64,000 nucleotides of DNA from Riptortus pedestris (Eukaryota > Arthropoda > Insecta > Hemiptera > Alydidae): positions 104,243,501 through 104,307,500 of the forward strand of contig CM032228.1 in NCBI GenBank assembly GCA_019009955.1, read 5' to 3'. Made by a program: the position numbers and the translations under genes. Shown here one piece after another: positions 46,893 through 58,599 of the stretch. The first letter of the stretch is position 1. The number at the start of each line of letters is the position of its first letter. Under the pieces are notes generated by a model. It saw only the letters and a program-made list of their open reading frames with translations. It was not told where the DNA came from and made no database searches.

Positions 46893-47042
46893 ATCATTTA
46901 TTTAGTTATTTATTATCGTCCACTTTTTGCAACTATGTCTAAAAGGGACGGGTTATCTACAGGTTGTCACCTATATTTATTGAGTTCGTCACTAAATAAA
47001 TTCCTATTTTCCATGAAGGAACTCGCCACTCTAGGTTTACTA
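46893..47042 (-). mobile_element. SINE fragment
   Basis: SINE body (CCTGTAGATAACCCGTCCC on the minus strand) and part of the head (GAGTTCCTTC in place of the B box). Confidence 0.7.
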
Positions 47043-47107
47043 TTTCTGTTATCAATGAAATGGAAAATATATCGTTGGAAAGTTATTAATTAATAAAAAT
47101 TAAATTA

Positions 47108-47183
47108 AATTATTCATTAACGTTCACTTTTTGCAACTAAGGCTAATTGGGACGGGTTATCTACAGGTTGCCACCCTTTTCTA
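47108..47183 (-). mobile_element. SINE body fragment
   Basis: Only the tail-side 75 bp (AGAAAAGGGTGGCAACCTGT on the minus strand) is present, 65 bp from the previous fragment in the same orientation. Confidence 0.7.
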
Positions 47184-48164
47184 CTTAATTAATAAGGAAT
47201 TTTTAATAAACTATTGTTTCTTTGATAAAACATATGGTACGTGCCTCATTAATAATTATTTTCATAATAAAAAGGGAGTATTAACAACCCTTATTAGTAA
47301 CTATATCTATACTAAATAATGAGTAATATATTCACACTCTCTCATCCTCCACATTTAATAATCCATTCTAAAAAAATCAGTTATTTAAAATTTGTTAGTA
47401 TGTCTAGAAGATTCGTTTGATAGGAAGAAACCAAAGGGACGTTGAGAAGACAGGTTGGGCCCAGTTCTGATGGATAAAAAGTCGACAAACTGTGGGTCGA
47501 TTTTTTTTTATTCAGTCTGGTCTTTTATTCAGCAGTCTATTATTACCTTTCACAAATCCCACCTTCACATACCAACCAACTTATTGGATCCCATCTATAG
47601 GGGTGCAATCATTCACGAATGTTCCCCTCTTAACAATGATCAATTCTTTTATGTTTATAGAAAGTAAGGACTGTATTTAATAATTACTAAATAAAGGTCA
47701 AATTATTTGTGATTAATTCTTAGAAAGGAAAAATATAATGTCCTTCAAAAGCGGACTCAAATTATTGACTCAACATTCTTAATCCTAATCTTTGGATCTT
47801 TATGAACAAGAAACTGTCTATACATTTAGCTTGTACTTCGCTATACCTAACCTAAAGTATCATCTAAAGTCTTGGGACATAGGAAAACCAAGTTCCAAGA
47901 ACACTTTCATTCCATATGGAATATGAGGAGTTAATTAGTGGTTGAGGAACGGCTGGAAATAACAGAACACGCGTAACACATATTCTGAAAAGAAGAGAAA
48001 CGCAAAATTATTGCCGTACATAAAACGTTTAAAGTGTAATTTTATGTGTGTTAAGTGCTTCTGCCAAGGATTCTGTCAATAGACTGGCCATGGACACTGA
48101 CCAAATCAAGGGAACGTTCTATTACAACATTTGGCTTTTTAGTTTCGAATAAAGTGGTGCATGG
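47184..48164. other. Unassigned, about 1 kb
   Basis: No protein or repeat recognised. Confidence 0.35.
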
Positions 48165-48555
48165 TATGACATGAGGAGTAGTGGGGGTTTACTGAAAGGC
48201 TGAAAATTAAAATAATCAAATATCTTGGTTAATATTCAAGATAGAGAAAAAATGTATATAACAACATTTATAGGAACTTACATTTGGAAAAAGATTGCTT
48301 CTATACAGTTTTTCAATTTTAGTTTTTCCATACATTGGTCCGATTTCACTCACCTTGATCTTTAATTTTACATAAAACCGTTTAACAACGATTGAGAACA
48401 ATCAAACAAAATTGCGACCGCTAGAGCGTTAATAGTATAGTTTTGATCGGACCTCATCTTCGTCATCTCATGGATAGGATAGTCAGACATTTGTAGACAC
48501 TTTTTGAAATCGGGTCATGAGTACAACCTGACTATGAAGTTCCTTAAGAAAAATC
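48165..48555 (+). mobile_element. HINE-B fragment, old
   Basis: Diverged blocks GTGGGGGTTTACTGAAAGGC, TGCGACCGCTAGAGCGTTAA and TTTTGATCGGACCTCATCTT in the normal order, without the TA tract, ending TTCCTTAAGAAAAATCAAC. Confidence 0.65.
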
Positions 48556-48799
48556 AACTAATAGGAAGCAGTTGAATAAGATACGAATAACAACATAGTT
48601 GATAGTTCTAAAAACTTAATTGAATTGATGAAGTCAATAAAATAAATACAGAAATATTCAAAGGTTTGAACAAACTGAAAACAATCGCACCTGCTATTCA
48701 AGAACTAAAGAACGGGCTTTAAATCAGCAAGTACCTCAATAGTAATCACTGACATGGGGAGCTTTAGCTGATTTGTTGTTGTTGTCAACTGACATATAT
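48556..48799. other. Unassigned
   Basis: No supported feature. Confidence 0.35.
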
Positions 48800-49507
48800 A
48801 GTAATATAAATAAATAAATTTTAGTTCAAATAAAATGTTCTATAAATATTGTTCTATACATTTATTCTCTATTTTTAATATTAACAGAGATATTTGCATT
48901 TTTCAGTTTTTAGCTTTCAGTAAACCCCCACTCAGACTCATGTATGTTAGCAAAAGTCCGTCACGCAGGCGCTGCGTAAACTAAGCAGATTTCCCACGTG
49001 AAGTTTTACAATAGAGAAATCTGCCTAATAACAACTGTAGTAGTAAGAAACCTCTAAACCTAAAACATTATTTAGGGCGTAATAACCCAGTAGTTTCTAG
49101 CCCCAAAAAACAGTTAACCTAACCTCCAAACCAATTCACGAGGGACAAATAGTTATGGAAACGGCCGCCAGAGCTCTCGGCGGAAAGTCCGAACTTAGCC
49201 TACTGGTGACCACACGCAGAATACAAATGCAATATCTCGGTTAATATTCAAGATAGAGAATAAATGTATATAACAATATTTATAGTAAATTTAATTTGCA
49301 ATAAGATTGATTCTGTACAAGTTTTCGGTCCGACGTATAGTAACGGAGATATTTCGAATTTTCGAAAATCCTCCCCTCTAAACCCCCCCCCTCCCACTGG
49401 TCCGATTTCAGTCGTTAACGAACTTGATCTTTCTTTTTACATAAAACGACTAAATATCGAGTTTGGTAACGATCAAACAAAAATTGCGACCGCTAGAGCG
49501 GTAACAG

Positions 49508-49563
<56 letters not shown>

Positions 49564-50110
49564 TTTTGAACGGACATCATTTTCGTCATCTCCTGGGTAG
49601 GATCGATGGACATTTGAAGAAAAATTTCGAAAATTCCGAGTATTAGAAATTTCATGAGTACAACCTCAATAGCTTAAGGGAAATCTGCTAAAAAGCTGGT
49701 ATATCATGAACAACTTTATTCTAAGCTTAAATACCATATATTGGTTTCAAGTGACATCAATTAAGATTTTATGTTAGAAAATGATTACTTGATCTATAAC
49801 ATACTCAATATTTAACCGTTTCAGTCAACATTAAAGGTCATATTAGTTAATGGCTGAAATCGGGGGTGGAATAGAGGGGTTTATTGAGGGGGAGGGGAAT
49901 TGAGGAAACTCAAAATATCTCCCTTATTATGATTAGTATTGCAAAATGTTAAAGAACCAATCTTGAGCTGTTGATGCTCTACAATTGTATACATTTTTTT
50001 GTAACTCAAGTATTAAGCATGTTATTTGTACATTATTGTTTTCAGCCTTCAATAACTCCCCACCCCACAACCTTTTTATCATCGATTTTTTATATATAAA
50101 TAGAAATCGC
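48800..50110 (-). mobile_element. Old reverse HINE-B, split by a younger HINE-B
   Basis: 48800-48952 (TTTTTAGCTTTCAGTAAACC) and 49690-50110 (AGCTGGTATATCATGAAC, TTTTCAGCCTTCAATAACTC) are consecutive pieces of a reverse HINE-B body, as seen by comparison with 31480-31530 and 42890-42960. Confidence 0.65.
48956..49689 (+). mobile_element. HINE-B, complete, 734 bp
   Basis: GTCCGTCACGCAGGCGCTGC at the left, TA tract 49511-49560, and a right end that has lost part of its palindrome (ATAGCTTAAGGGAAATCTGC, T). It sits in an A run of an older copy, so its outer edges are defined by comparison with that copy. Confidence 0.8.
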
Positions 50111-51320
50111 AGCCCACGCCTGACGAACTTAGTGATAAATAAAAAAAAAATTAAGAAAGGAGCTTAATCTTGGGATCAAGAGAACGTTATTGCACTGTTT
50201 TTTCTCAACTGATTCTTTGGATATTTCAATACAAAAGATAGAATTTCGTCAATGTCTTTTTCTTCCAAAATTCACTTTGGATACAAATAGGTAAACATTT
50301 TTCGACAAATTTTCTATTAAGCATTGTTTCCCTTCAGAAAAAGTTACATATTTTCAACTTGTTGCTTCTTGATCTAATCCATTCTGTAAACAAAATCTTA
50401 ATTTCATCGTTTCAAAATATCCAAACGACAAATTCTTCAGAAAATATCTCATAATCACGCGTTGGTGCTCCACAGACATATTGGTAACCTAGCATTTTTA
50501 TCAGTTAATTCCATGAAATAATTTAAGCCTTCATGCATTTATTTAGCATAAAAAACACACAATTGATTTTCGATTATTGAAGTGTTTCGCTAAGGTCTCA
50601 ACACTCCATACTATACATATACAGTGTGTTCCAGTAGACATGAATTTGAGAAACGATAATTTAATAGCATGAGTAGCGGATTGCGACAGTTAACGTGTAA
50701 CTCTACAAGTGAATTGTATTATTAATGTCATGCCATGATATTAATAATATAGTGATTTTAAAAACTGTGTCTATTAAGTTGGGTGATGCGTGGCCCAGTC
50801 TAGGAGCGTTCTACATAAAATATTCAAGTAAGAAAAAGTCACGGCACTACTGTGGCCCTAGAGCACGCCATGTCGGTGAGAGGTCAGCTTGTAGATGTAT
50901 TTCCTAAACTAACAATCCATGCTACGTGGTTTCATTGATCATTTATTGACGCATTTAATAACCTGTTGATGTCTGAGTTTATCTTAATCGTTTGGATTTT
51001 TGTAGATATCTCTTATGAGAAACTTTCTATGGCGCTTGAACTAATGACTTTTCGAAAAACATTTCTAATGGAAATTTTTCCTACGAGGTGTCGAAAGTGA
51101 AATCCGTTCAAATACATGTATACACACAAATGTGTTTACCATGCAATGAACTACGATTTTCGTTTTATATATATATTTTCTTTACTCTGAATATGATTTA
51201 GCAGGGTTATTTGCATGTCTGAGCTTTAAGGTTTGAGTAAACCCTTATTCCTGCCATGTTTTTGACGTTGAGATGCTACATCACTGAACTTCTCATTTAC
51301 ATCAGGATCAACAAAAAGGC
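50111..51320. other. Unassigned, about 1.2 kb
   Basis: CAGTGTGTTCCAGTAGAC at 50629 resembles the tip of the mariner at 61042 (CAGTGTGTCCCC) but no partner end was found. Confidence 0.3.
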
Positions 51321-51344
51321 CTTATACTCTACTGTTTTAATTTA

Positions 51345-51386
51345 TGCAAATTGCACTTTCAGAGTCAACGCTCCATCGTCAGTGCC
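51345..51386 (-). ncRNA. Hammerhead-like motif, minus strand
   Basis: GGCA, CTGACGA core, T, GGAG...CTCT stem II with 6-nt loop, GAAA, a stem III with one mismatch (GTGCAAT), then TGC pairing with the 5' GCA. Part of a roughly 100-bp segment repeated inverted at 51730-51835. Confidence 0.55.
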
Positions 51387-51773
51387 CGCTGACAAACAAA
51401 ACCTTAAGACAAAAAAACAAACATAGCATGGTGTTAAAACAGTCACAAAAAAATAAAAAAACAAACATGCACAGGATGAAAAGCACAATAAAAATACAAA
51501 CCATCAGCGTGCTCCATAAAGATAAAAAGTTAAAAACCTATAAACTATCTGAATTAAGAACAAACAAATTACTAAGTAAAAAACATATTAACATATCACA
51601 ATGGGGTGAAAATCCCCCTGAATGCTACCACCAGAGGAACTACAGTGGAAAAAAAAAAAAAACCAATCCTAATAATAGAGAGGAGATGTATAAGTAGAAG
51701 TAGTCTTATTAGAAAAGTGTAGCCTGGTGTAGGCTATGTTTATAATTTTGTCATAAGGTTTTGTTTGTTAGCA
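51387..51773. other. Spacer between two facing hammerhead motifs
   Basis: The outer parts (51387-51430 and 51730-51773) are inverted copies of each other (AACAAAACCTTA). The centre holds an A-rich frame (51344-51697) with no recognisable family. Confidence 0.5.
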
Positions 51774-51815
51774 AGCACTGATGATGGAGCGCTGACTCTG
51801 AAAGAGCTCTTTGCA
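51774..51815 (+). ncRNA. Hammerhead-like motif, plus strand
   Basis: GCA, CTGATGA core (51778-51784), T, GGAG/CTCT stem II, GAAA (51800-51803), then AGAGCTCT, a perfect palindrome in the stem III position, T, and TGC closing stem I. All core residues are present. Confidence 0.65.
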
Positions 51816-51837
51816 TAAATTAAAACACTAGTAGAGG

Positions 51838-51905
51838 ACAAGTCTCCTTTTTATTTACCCTGATCAATTGGTTCCTCTACCGTCCAGCATTTTGGGAGTT
51901 GTCAT
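51838..51905 (+). repeat. Dispersed segment after the hammerhead
   Basis: TTTTTATTTACCCTGATCAA then TTGGTTCCTCTACCGTCCAG, also found at 29995-30060. Confidence 0.6.
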
Positions 51906-52439
51906 TTCCATATTAAGTTTCAATTCTTATTTACTTATAGGAGATTAAAAAGAACATGAATTATAAACTTAAACTGAACTAATGACTTTTTCTCACACAT
52001 ATACCAAGAAATATGTAGGTCTGTGGTTTAATAGTAAACAAGGGACATATTAAACACCAAATGTGTATTTATTTATTTTCTAAGCATATAGTATGTGGAG
52101 ATTGTTATTTTTAGAATTTGTTTATAGAAACGGCTCTCCCTATTATATTTTTGTTACCATATCACAGTTATACTAATAATCACAGAAGTTAGGCATTTTT
52201 TATTTTAAATAAATAAATGAAATAACTGATTTCAATGAAATGATATCATCTGTGACGATATTATATATTTTGATGTTTTCGTCCAAACGCGTGGAATGTG
52301 TGCTTAGAATGCGCATTTCTTACGTTATGGACTTATTCGTTTTACGAAAAAAATGAAATGAATTTATGCAATGAAATGTATAGCACGCACAAATGCAAAC
52401 AAAATTTTCTCTTGGGATAATTAGAAGTACGAATAACTC
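51906..52439. other. Unassigned
   Basis: No supported feature. Confidence 0.35.
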
Positions 52440-53060
52440 GCTTAATATTTAAGTTACGAAAAAGTGCACAGAAAAATAATAGTAGAGTATCACTAGTTAA
52501 ACACGAAGGGTTCTATAACATTTTACGGTTCGGCTCATAATAACGGAGATATTTTGAATTTCCAAAATTTCGAATTCTAAACCCTCACTGCTCCAGGTCC
52601 AATCTCTGACAATAACATATATGATCTTTAGTGTCCACTGAAACGGTTAAATATCGAGTATGGTATAGATCAAATAAACATTTTCGAGTTAAGAACGAAA
52701 AATCATTATTTATGACGTCATCACATAACGTATTTGCATGAACCCCATGAATGAAAACCATATTTGGTATTTAACCTTGGAAAGTAGTGGTTCATGATGT
52801 AACAACTTATTGTTTATATGACATGAGTAGGAGTGGGGTTTACTGACGGATGAAAACTAAAATATGCTAATATCTTGGTTAATATAGGAACGTTTATTGG
52901 AACTTACATTCACAATAAGATTGATTCTATATAGTTTTTTTGATCCCAGTTTTTTTGTACACTAGTTTGATTTCAATCATTAACGACTAAAGTCTTTAGT
53001 ATTATATAACGCCCTTAAATATTGAGGCTGGTAACAATCGAACCAAACTTGCTATTACTA
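52440..53060 (+). mobile_element. HINE-B internal fragment
   Basis: Blocks TAACGGAGATATTTTGAATT, AAACGGTTAAATATCGAGTA, GTTTACTGACGGATGAAAAC and TTAATATAGGAACG in family order, with no termini. Confidence 0.65.
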
Positions 53061-53082
53061 GAGCATTAAGAGTATGTGTATA

Positions 53083-53084
<2 letters not shown>

Positions 53085-53128
<44 letters not shown>
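53085..53128. repeat. (TG)n microsatellite
   Basis: Uninterrupted TG/GT repeat apart from the first units (TATGTATATG). Confidence 0.95.
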
Positions 53129-54399
53129 TGACTGTGTGTTTGTTCGTAAGTATCGTCATTTACAATTCTTACAGATTGAGGTTGTGAAAAGAAATTTGGT
53201 TGAACTGAATAGCGAAGGACAAAATCCTCTTCTATTTAATACCACACTAGTGGAGTCCCCGAATTTGCAAAAGACGTCATAAAAAATTAAGAACACAGAT
53301 AAGAAGAGAAAAAGTCGATGAAAACCCCAGCAAGACAGGCTAAAAGGTCGACAAGAAAACGTGATGAAATCGAGCACTTACAAAAGGAAACACTAAATAT
53401 GATATTTCAGGTAAAAATGACTTAGCTGCTTTTCCAACAGACATGGGAATATGATCTGAAGTAGTTGTCATGCGAAGTATGAATTTACAAGAAGTTTGTG
53501 GTAGATCAGCTATGCTTGGTACACATTGCATTTATATTGAATCAGTCCGCTTGTTCACTACATTGCAAGCTGTGTCCATATTCCTCCCTAATTGTCTGGC
53601 TGTTCTCTCTACATTCTACCAAGAACTAGATGATTTACCATAGCAATTGGCGGAACCATTAATAATGCTTAAAGCCATTGGTTCTTTACACGCGGAATTC
53701 CCCAATGACAAACACCAAATTACAGCAACTGGAAAAAGTATAACAGAACTTTATTCTTATACATTTTAAAACTGATGCATTCCAAGATTTATGCCTAAGT
53801 ACTGGAAATAGTACTGGGAGTATGTGATGACACCTACTTGAGTGAGTTATTGGACCAACAAAAAAAAAATTCACTTCAAAATTACTTTCTATATAAAAAG
53901 TGATTGATGTTGCTAATTAAAGTATTCTATTACTGGCGTTACGTATCCAAAGATACAGGTTCTCTGGTGGAGAGGTAAGTGCACATTACCAGTTTTAAAA
54001 AGGCTAAAGTCCGAGCAAGCTAGGCTATTCTCGCATACCTAAAATAAACATCTTATAAATTACAAACAATAGATTCGAATAAGATCATCTTTGTTAATCA
54101 CTAATAAATTCATAAGGTTAGTGTATTTTTTTCAGTATAACAGAAATATCGCCCATGGCGTCCAAATGAAATAATTTAAATGAAGTATTTCAAAACATTT
54201 TGTTTATTTAAATTAATAAGAGTTCAAGGATATCATATTGTATCCACAGCAGACATTTTAATTTTTTATTCACTTTATTTCATAACATTATCATTATGAA
54301 ATAAAGTGTCATATTTTTATTTTTTAAAACAACAGTGACTTAGTGAGTCAATTTGGACGAAAAAATATGTTTGATAATTTGATAATTAAAATCCTATGC
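53129..54399 (+). other. Possible decayed coding sequence, unknown family
   Basis: Plus-strand pieces RQAKRSTRKRDEIEHLQKET (about 53333-53392) and LHAEFPNDKHQITATGKSIT (about 53690) look protein-like but are separated by stops. I do not recognise a family. Confidence 0.25.
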
Positions 54400-54780
54400 G
54401 TACAGGTGTTAGTTTACTGAAGGCAGAAAACAAAAAAGTACTAATACTTCGCTTAATATTTGAATTATATAGAGCAACAATTGTAGAGCATCAATAGTTT
54501 AACAAGATTGGTTCTATTTACATACTCATACAATACGAATTTTAATAACGGAGATATTATGTATTTCCGAATCCCCCACCCTGATTTTCGAATTCCAGCT
54601 GGGTATGAGATCATTAGTGACTCAGTTACTCAATGTTAGAACTGCATGACAAGATGTGAGGGGTTTATCTTGACTGATTACCAAAAAATGGCAATATCTC
54701 TGCTAAAATTCGAGATCCAAAAGAATTGTATACAAGAATAACATTTATAGGAAATTACATTTGCTATTGAGTACAACCTC

Positions 54781-54844
<64 letters not shown>

Positions 54845-54950
54845 TATATTTGTCAGTTAACGATTCAGCGGTCGCAATTTTTGTTTGATCGTTACCAAAC
54901 TCGATATTTAATCCTGTATCTAAAAGGAACGTCGTTTGTTCGATTCCGTG
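54400..54950. mobile_element. Rearranged HINE-B pieces around a TA tract
   Basis: Left pieces (54415-54590, 54655-54780) are forward; after the TA tract (54784-54842) the block GCGGTCGCAATTTTTGTTTG is in reverse orientation. An inversion or recombination at the microsatellite would explain this. Confidence 0.6.
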
Positions 54951-55020
54951 CAAGGCTCAAGATTTTAAAATACTAAAATATTTTAATAGAGATGTAATTA
55001 TTATTTCTGTGTGTCAACAG

Positions 55021-55059
55021 GGCACTGACGATGATGCATTGCATCGAAAGCGCTCTGCC
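55021..55059 (+). ncRNA. Hammerhead-ribozyme motif (Penelope type)
   Basis: GGCA (55021-55024), CTGACGA (55025-55031), T, GATGC/GCATC stem II with loop ATT, GAAA (55046-55049), the palindrome AGCGCT overlapping its last A, C, then TGCC (55056-55059) complementary to the first GGCA. All invariant core positions (CUGANGA, GAAA, a UH cleavage site) are present. The 10.1 position carries an extra U, as in the other copies here. Downstream GTGGAAGCGTAGCC is shared with the copy at 63943. Published Penelope-like elements carry such type I motifs with very short stem III. Confidence 0.75.
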
Positions 55060-56095
55060 GCTTTAATAAATTGACATAGTGGAAGCGTAGCCAATTTTTT
55101 CTTCCTACCTACAAGGCTCAAGAGTTGGAAGAATTGCAACATCCTCAAGATTGTCATCGGTCAAAGACGCAATCAGTAATAGTCAATATGATGATGTCGT
55201 ACTCATTAATACTACATTTAGGGGCTTTAACTTCGACTTCTCCTACTTTTTTATTAGATTTACATTTAAATCATTAGGATCGTAATAAAAAGTCTTGATC
55301 CTCCACAATGAATAATTTCTTGGGCGGAGCATTTCTTAACACGCTTCCTCTTAGACGCCTGCCGATAAGCAAAAACACAAAGAACTTGAACATAAAAAAT
55401 ATTATATAAACCCATTTTCAAAAGCAGATTAAAAAATGTCAACTTTCATAAAATCAATGATGCGGCGGGCTAAGAACATAATTTAAAACATTTTGTGAAT
55501 TAATAATGTTACACTACATAAAAGGGGAATAAATTACACAATACATTCAAATCAATAAATACACTGATTTCAAATAAATTTGGGTTCCTCTGTCGTTGAT
55601 ATTCATTTATTATGCGATTGTGGATCAGTAATATTACTGAAACAAAACCAAAACATAACAAAGAGTTTATAGAGATATTAATGTAGAGGCTTGTGATGAT
55701 CTACCTCTTAGAAAGAACCACTCAGGACTTTGTGACTAAATCTATGGGGTTGAAGTGCGTTTTAGGTGAGCCTCTGAGAACTTTTCAACATAATTAGACT
55801 TGAATAATTTGGGTTCCTCTCAAACTGATATTTATTTATAATGTGACTATGGCTCAGTAATATGATTTTTCCATTGGCTTATAAATTTTTTATCTTAGCA
55901 TTTTCAGTGGTCAAAATGAGAGTATATATTTAACGCTCAAAATGTTTTAAATTAATTTCTAGTTCGCCACTTAATTAGTTTTATGAATATTGGCATTTTT
56001 GATCTATTTCACTATAAATTTATATTATGTTTTCATATTTTATTTTGTATTGTTTTCATCAATAGGATAATTTTATAAAATGAGTTTTCAGAAAA
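55060..56095. other. Penelope-type flank with a repeated segment
   Basis: AATTTGGGTTCCTCT plus about 60 bp occurs at 55577 and again at 55808 with differences. No protein recognised. Confidence 0.4.
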
Positions 56096-56130
56096 GGCGC
56101 TGATGATGAGTTTGTGCTCTGAAAGTGCTC
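56096..56130 (+). ncRNA. Hammerhead-like motif, degenerate
   Basis: CTGATGA (56100-56106), T, GAG...CTC, GAAA (56121-56124), then GTGCTCC with no good stem III or stem I. Confidence 0.4.
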
Positions 56131-58184
56131 CTCTCAAAAATCATCATTATGAAAAATTAAGCCCTTTTACTGCGATCTTCATCCGTATTCTTCTACCTTC
56201 CAGATCAAGAGTTTGATTTAATTTATTAAAGTTCTTATTTAATGTTTTTGTTTTAACTAGAACTATTTTGACAAATATTTTTTTGAACTGCTGTCATTCA
56301 GTTGTGAGATTATTTGACTTCTTCTGAGGAGGGTTAGTAGTCTGGCATGAGGTGAGTGGGGGGAGCCGATGTCCTCCTGTAGATCGTACCTACTGATAAA
56401 TTCTAAGGATTCCATTCGTCACAAATCCTCACATAGTTGGCCTTTCTCTACAAACATTCGACATCTTGTCTTTACTGAAGTGATTCTTCGTTTGACATCG
56501 ATGTGGCGGTTCCTTCCACAGTCCGAAGTCAGTGAAATCGAAAAAGAAAATAATGCATCACATTCAACTTCATAATGAAAGCCAATATTTTCTTTCCATA
56601 TTCATAGTACTTGAATTGCTGTTTTGTTTATTTTCCTCATTTAATGAATATAGTGGTACCACAGGATTTTATATTCATAATTTAACAATTTTAATTGCTA
56701 GTGGGTTCGTTTTTTCTTCCGTTGATTCTACACTATTCGAGGGATTTGAGTAGGTGTAAAAGGTAAAATCACAAGCATCCATCAATTAGAAGAGTTGTTA
56801 TACGTTTCTTACTTCTTTGTACAAATTAAAGGAATTATTGTACTCACAAAAATTTTCGGTTATCAGATTTCAGAATAATAGGTCTTAAGCTTCCCTGATA
56901 AGTTTTGGACTAGTTTCTGAGTGGCGTCTGTAGATACGCATCTCGTATAACTGAAAACGACTTGCCATAGGGCATTTCATACTTTGGACTGTTATACCAT
57001 CTAAATACCACCCAACTGAACTCGATTAAGGGTAGGAGAGAGAATATAGGAGAGAAAAGGAAAATCTTCCGAATTTACAGATATAAAAAATTGGTATAGA
57101 ACAATTTTTGCTTGTCGTCAAAAGACCTATAATTTTTTCATTATACTTCATGAAATATTTTGATCCAATGCATTGGAACGGACATATCCACTACTATTTT
57201 CAAATAAAATAATTTTAAATGTTCTGCATCAAAATATTTTTTTATTTATCTTAATGAATGAAGGAAGTCGTGTGTGTGTGGTGCCCCGAAAGATTTTTTA
57301 CGGAGTGGACATGACACGGGGTGTATAATATGATTAATAGAACTGAATAAACTATGCATTTGTATTATACTTCAGGTTTTATTAATATACTTACGGAGGA
57401 AGTATAGAGGGTGTTTTAAGGAATAAAATAAATAAGAAATTATGATCACTCGTTTCCTTTTCATTTTGAGAAAAATGGAGCAATATCTTTATTGGTTAAG
57501 TGGCGTACTTTATAAACCTATCAAAAGTAATATCTCACTAAATTTTACTTTATAATATTATTTTTTTATTATTTTCATTTTGTAAGTTCTTTTTCAAAAT
57601 AATGATATTGTTATATTTTAAAACATTTTAGCCGCTGAAGAGCACGAAACATGTAGATTATGATAAACAAATTCAAAGAAATAAATTTATTTTTGTCCAG
57701 ATTGGGCCGTTCCCATACAATTGAGAGAAAAAAAAAAGCAGTCAGGGGACTGCCGGTAGAAGTGAAAACTCCTTTAGCTTTGATCGCTCAATTTTGGCAT
57801 TGCTGAGAAATTTTTTTTACGAAGTCTTATTTTAAAAATATTTTTAGTTATTTATCAGTAAGTAACAGTAATGTTCTATTTTACATGAAAAAATGAAATG
57901 ACAAAAATAATAGTGATAAAAAAAATAATGTACCACGAATTGTTTTATTTATCAATATAAAATACTATACATAATTATTTCAGTTATTTTACATAAAAGA
58001 AAAAAATTATATTTCAGAGTTATTACAAATGCTTTACAAAAATAAGTTAAGTACACCCAGAAAAATCAATTTCTATCCATAATTTCAACAACTCTTGCAC
58101 CATCATCACTGCCAGCATCATCACCAATTTCTAAAACTGATACAATCGGTATATGGTAGCTAAAGTAGGATACAAACAGTTTTG
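56131..58184. other. Unassigned, about 2 kb
   Basis: AT-rich, short frames only. I see no feature I can support. Confidence 0.35.
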
Positions 58185-58266
58185 ATTCGAATTTATTTAA
58201 ATATCGGAATTTATTTAAATATTCGAATTTATTTATTTAAATATTCGAATTTATTTAAACTTCGGA
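58185..58266. repeat. Minisatellite, unit of about 18 bp
   Basis: TTCGAATTTATTTAAATA repeated about five times with small changes. Confidence 0.9.
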
Positions 58267-58599
58267 TTAAAATATCTATGAAAGTAAAAATGGTAGATAT
58301 AGAGTATCTGTGAACGAAATAATGCTGGTTTTGTCCTCTTTAAAATGGTATGCGAACGAAAACTCTAGCTAATTTGGTTCAGGAGTTATGAAGAAAAGAA
58401 GCTCCTCTAAACCTTAGTACTAGCGGTGGCGGTGGCGGTGTCGCGATTTCATACTTTTTTCCTCTCCCGCAAATGCTTCCTTACGGGGTGCACAACGTGC
58501 CTAAAGACGTTTTCACTTCAAAAGTTATATACTACGCATTAAAAAAAGTTATTTCTTGGGCTTAAAAGAATTGCTAAAACATTCGTATATCAAATTAAC
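58267..58599. other. Unassigned, with short GGTGGC repeat
   Basis: GGTGGCGGTGGCGGTG at about 58425-58440. Possibly Penelope internal sequence, but no frame is conserved. Confidence 0.35.

Noticed and set aside
50629..50660. Second mariner end (CAGTGTGTTCCAGTAGAC)
   Set aside because: Only a few bases match the mariner tip and no opposite end or transposase is near.
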